Positions 5,050 through 5,769 of a stretch of DNA of 5,769 nt are shown here, in pieces (position 1 is the first letter of the stretch; every line of letters starts with the position of its first letter). A model generated the notes under the pieces. It was not told where the DNA came from. It did no database searches and saw nothing but the letters and a program-made list of their open reading frames with translations. The DNA comes from Nocardia sp. (GTDB lineage: Bacteria > Actinomycetota > Actinomycetes > Mycobacteriales > Mycobacteriaceae): the NCBI GenBank assembly GCA_017354515.1, contig JAFMQT010000316.1:1-5769 (forward strand), read 5' to 3'. A program made the translations under genes and the position numbers.

Positions 5050-5769
5050 GCACGGGGCCGAACTGGTTCGGCAGCACCTTCGAGGTGCGGCTGGGCGCGC
5101 CGGGGCACGGTGGATTCTGCATCGCCCGGCACGAGGGACGGGTGCTGTTCGTCCGGCACGGTCTGCCCGGGGAGTTGGTGAAGGCGCGGGTGACCGAGGA
5201 TCGCGGCGGCGCCTTCTGCCGTGCCGACGCGATCGCGATCATGGAGCCGTCCGCGGACCGGGTGGATCCGCTGTGCCCGGTATCCGGGCCCGGGGGCGCG
5301 GGCTGCTGCGATTTCTCCTTCGCGACCCCCGAGGCGCAGCGCGCGCTGAAGGCGTCGGTGGTGGTCGAGCAGTTGCGCCGGGTGGCGCACTGGGACACCG
5401 AGGTCGTCGTCGAACCGATTCCGGGCTCCGGTGATCTGGGCTGGCGTACCCGGATCAGATTGGCCGTGGACTCGCACGGCCGGGCCGGCGTGCATCGGCA
5501 TCGCGGCAGTGAGGTGATCGCGGATCTGCGCTGCCCGCAACCGGTTCCCGGTGCCGTGGCCGGTATCGCCGAGCGGACCTGGACACCCGGCGGCGAACTG
5601 GTGATCGCGGTGGACGACGAGGGCCGGCGCCACATCGTCGAACTGGCGCCCCCGGCGTTGCCGGCCCGGCGCGGCGGCGACCGCGATATCGCCGCGGCCC
5701 GTCGTGCGGCCAGTCGCGCCCCGCGCCCGGAAACGATCGCCGAGGGTAGCGGGCGTGCGGTGCAGCGGG
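5046..5769 (+). CDS. Class I SAM-dependent RNA methyltransferase, TRAM domain, RlmD/TrmA type (3' truncated by window)
   Basis: GTG 5046 overlaps the permease stop (GTGA, 4 bp) and has GAGGA at 5035-5039 six bases upstream, so the pair is probably translationally coupled. The 241 visible residues run to the window end without a stop. Residues about 8-67 form a TRAM (RNA-binding OB) domain: GAPGHGGFCIARHEGRVLFV, then HGLPGELVKARVTEDRG. A cysteine-bearing segment follows, LCPVSGPGGAGCCDFSFA (76-93), and then the start of the central domain with GWRTRIRLAVD (132-142) and C163 in DLRCPQP. This is the usual order of uracil-5 RNA methyltransferases (RlmC/RlmD/TrmA), but the SAM-binding motifs and catalytic cysteine lie beyond the window, so the target base is not established. 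It corresponds to M. tuberculosis Rv2689c, which also follows the permease gene. The cysteine spacing departs from the classical Fe-S motif. A functional link with K+ transport is not evident; co-transcription may be incidental. Confidence 0.88.
   Translation, partial: MSTGPNWFGSTFEVRLGAPGHGGFCIARHEGRVLFVRHGLPGELVKARVTEDRGGAFCRADAIAIMEPSADRVDPLCPVSGPGGAGCCDFSFATPEAQRALKASVVVEQLRRVAHWDTEVVVEPIPGSGDLGWRTRIRLAVDSHGRAGVHRHRGSEVIADLRCPQPVPGAVAGIAERTWTPGGELVIAVDDEGRRHIVELAPPALPARRGGDRDIAAARRAASRAPRPETIAEGSGRAVQR

Noticed and set aside
4794..5633. Minus-strand frame (279 codons) opposite the permease end and the methyltransferase
   Set aside because: The composition is low-complexity Arg/Pro/His/Ala, and the plus strand carries recognisable TRAM methyltransferase sequence.

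Overview
The window is GC-rich, with G/C-biased third positions, GTG starts and short gene gaps. It looks like a mycolic-acid actinomycete, most likely Nocardia or a close relative (Mycobacteriales). The strongest support is gene order. From memory, the M. tuberculosis block Rv2689c (TRAM-domain RNA methyltransferase), Rv2690c (APC permease), Rv2691/ceoB and Rv2692/ceoC (Trk proteins) and Rv2693c (DUF3159 membrane protein) is reproduced here in inverted orientation. One extra gene, a sigma factor, sits between the ceoC and Rv2693c equivalents.

Left part (2-1545): the 3' part of a DUF3159 integral membrane gene (+) is followed by a hairpin and a palindromic leader. Next is a complete SigD/ShbA-like RNA polymerase sigma factor (+) with a near-perfect ribosome binding site and no anti-sigma gene in the window. 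The 95 bp between the sigma gene and the convergent trkB holds two copies of a 32 bp repeat, 77 bp apart, and a hairpin that may end transcription from both sides.

Middle part (1546-5049): two single-RCK TrkA-type proteins on the minus strand overlap by 4 bp. They are divergent from a large 12-helix APC/KUP-superfamily permease that closely resembles the Bacillus K+ importer KimA. The residues I recall as K+-coordinating in KimA are all present. No TrkH/KtrB-type channel is visible, so the KimA-like permease is the obvious candidate membrane partner of the RCK pair. The 154 bp between the divergent genes carries a 7-bp inverted repeat (GAACCGT/ACGGTTC) that could co-regulate both sides.

Right part (5046-5769): the 5' part of a TRAM-domain, RlmD/TrmA-type class I SAM-dependent RNA methyltransferase is translationally coupled to the permease and runs off the window. 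Its Fe-S-type cysteine motif has an unusual spacing.

The core is therefore a potassium homeostasis locus (nucleotide-gated RCK pair plus proton-coupled K+ importer) with a sigma factor inserted next to it. No mobile elements, CRISPR arrays, rRNA or tRNA genes were seen.
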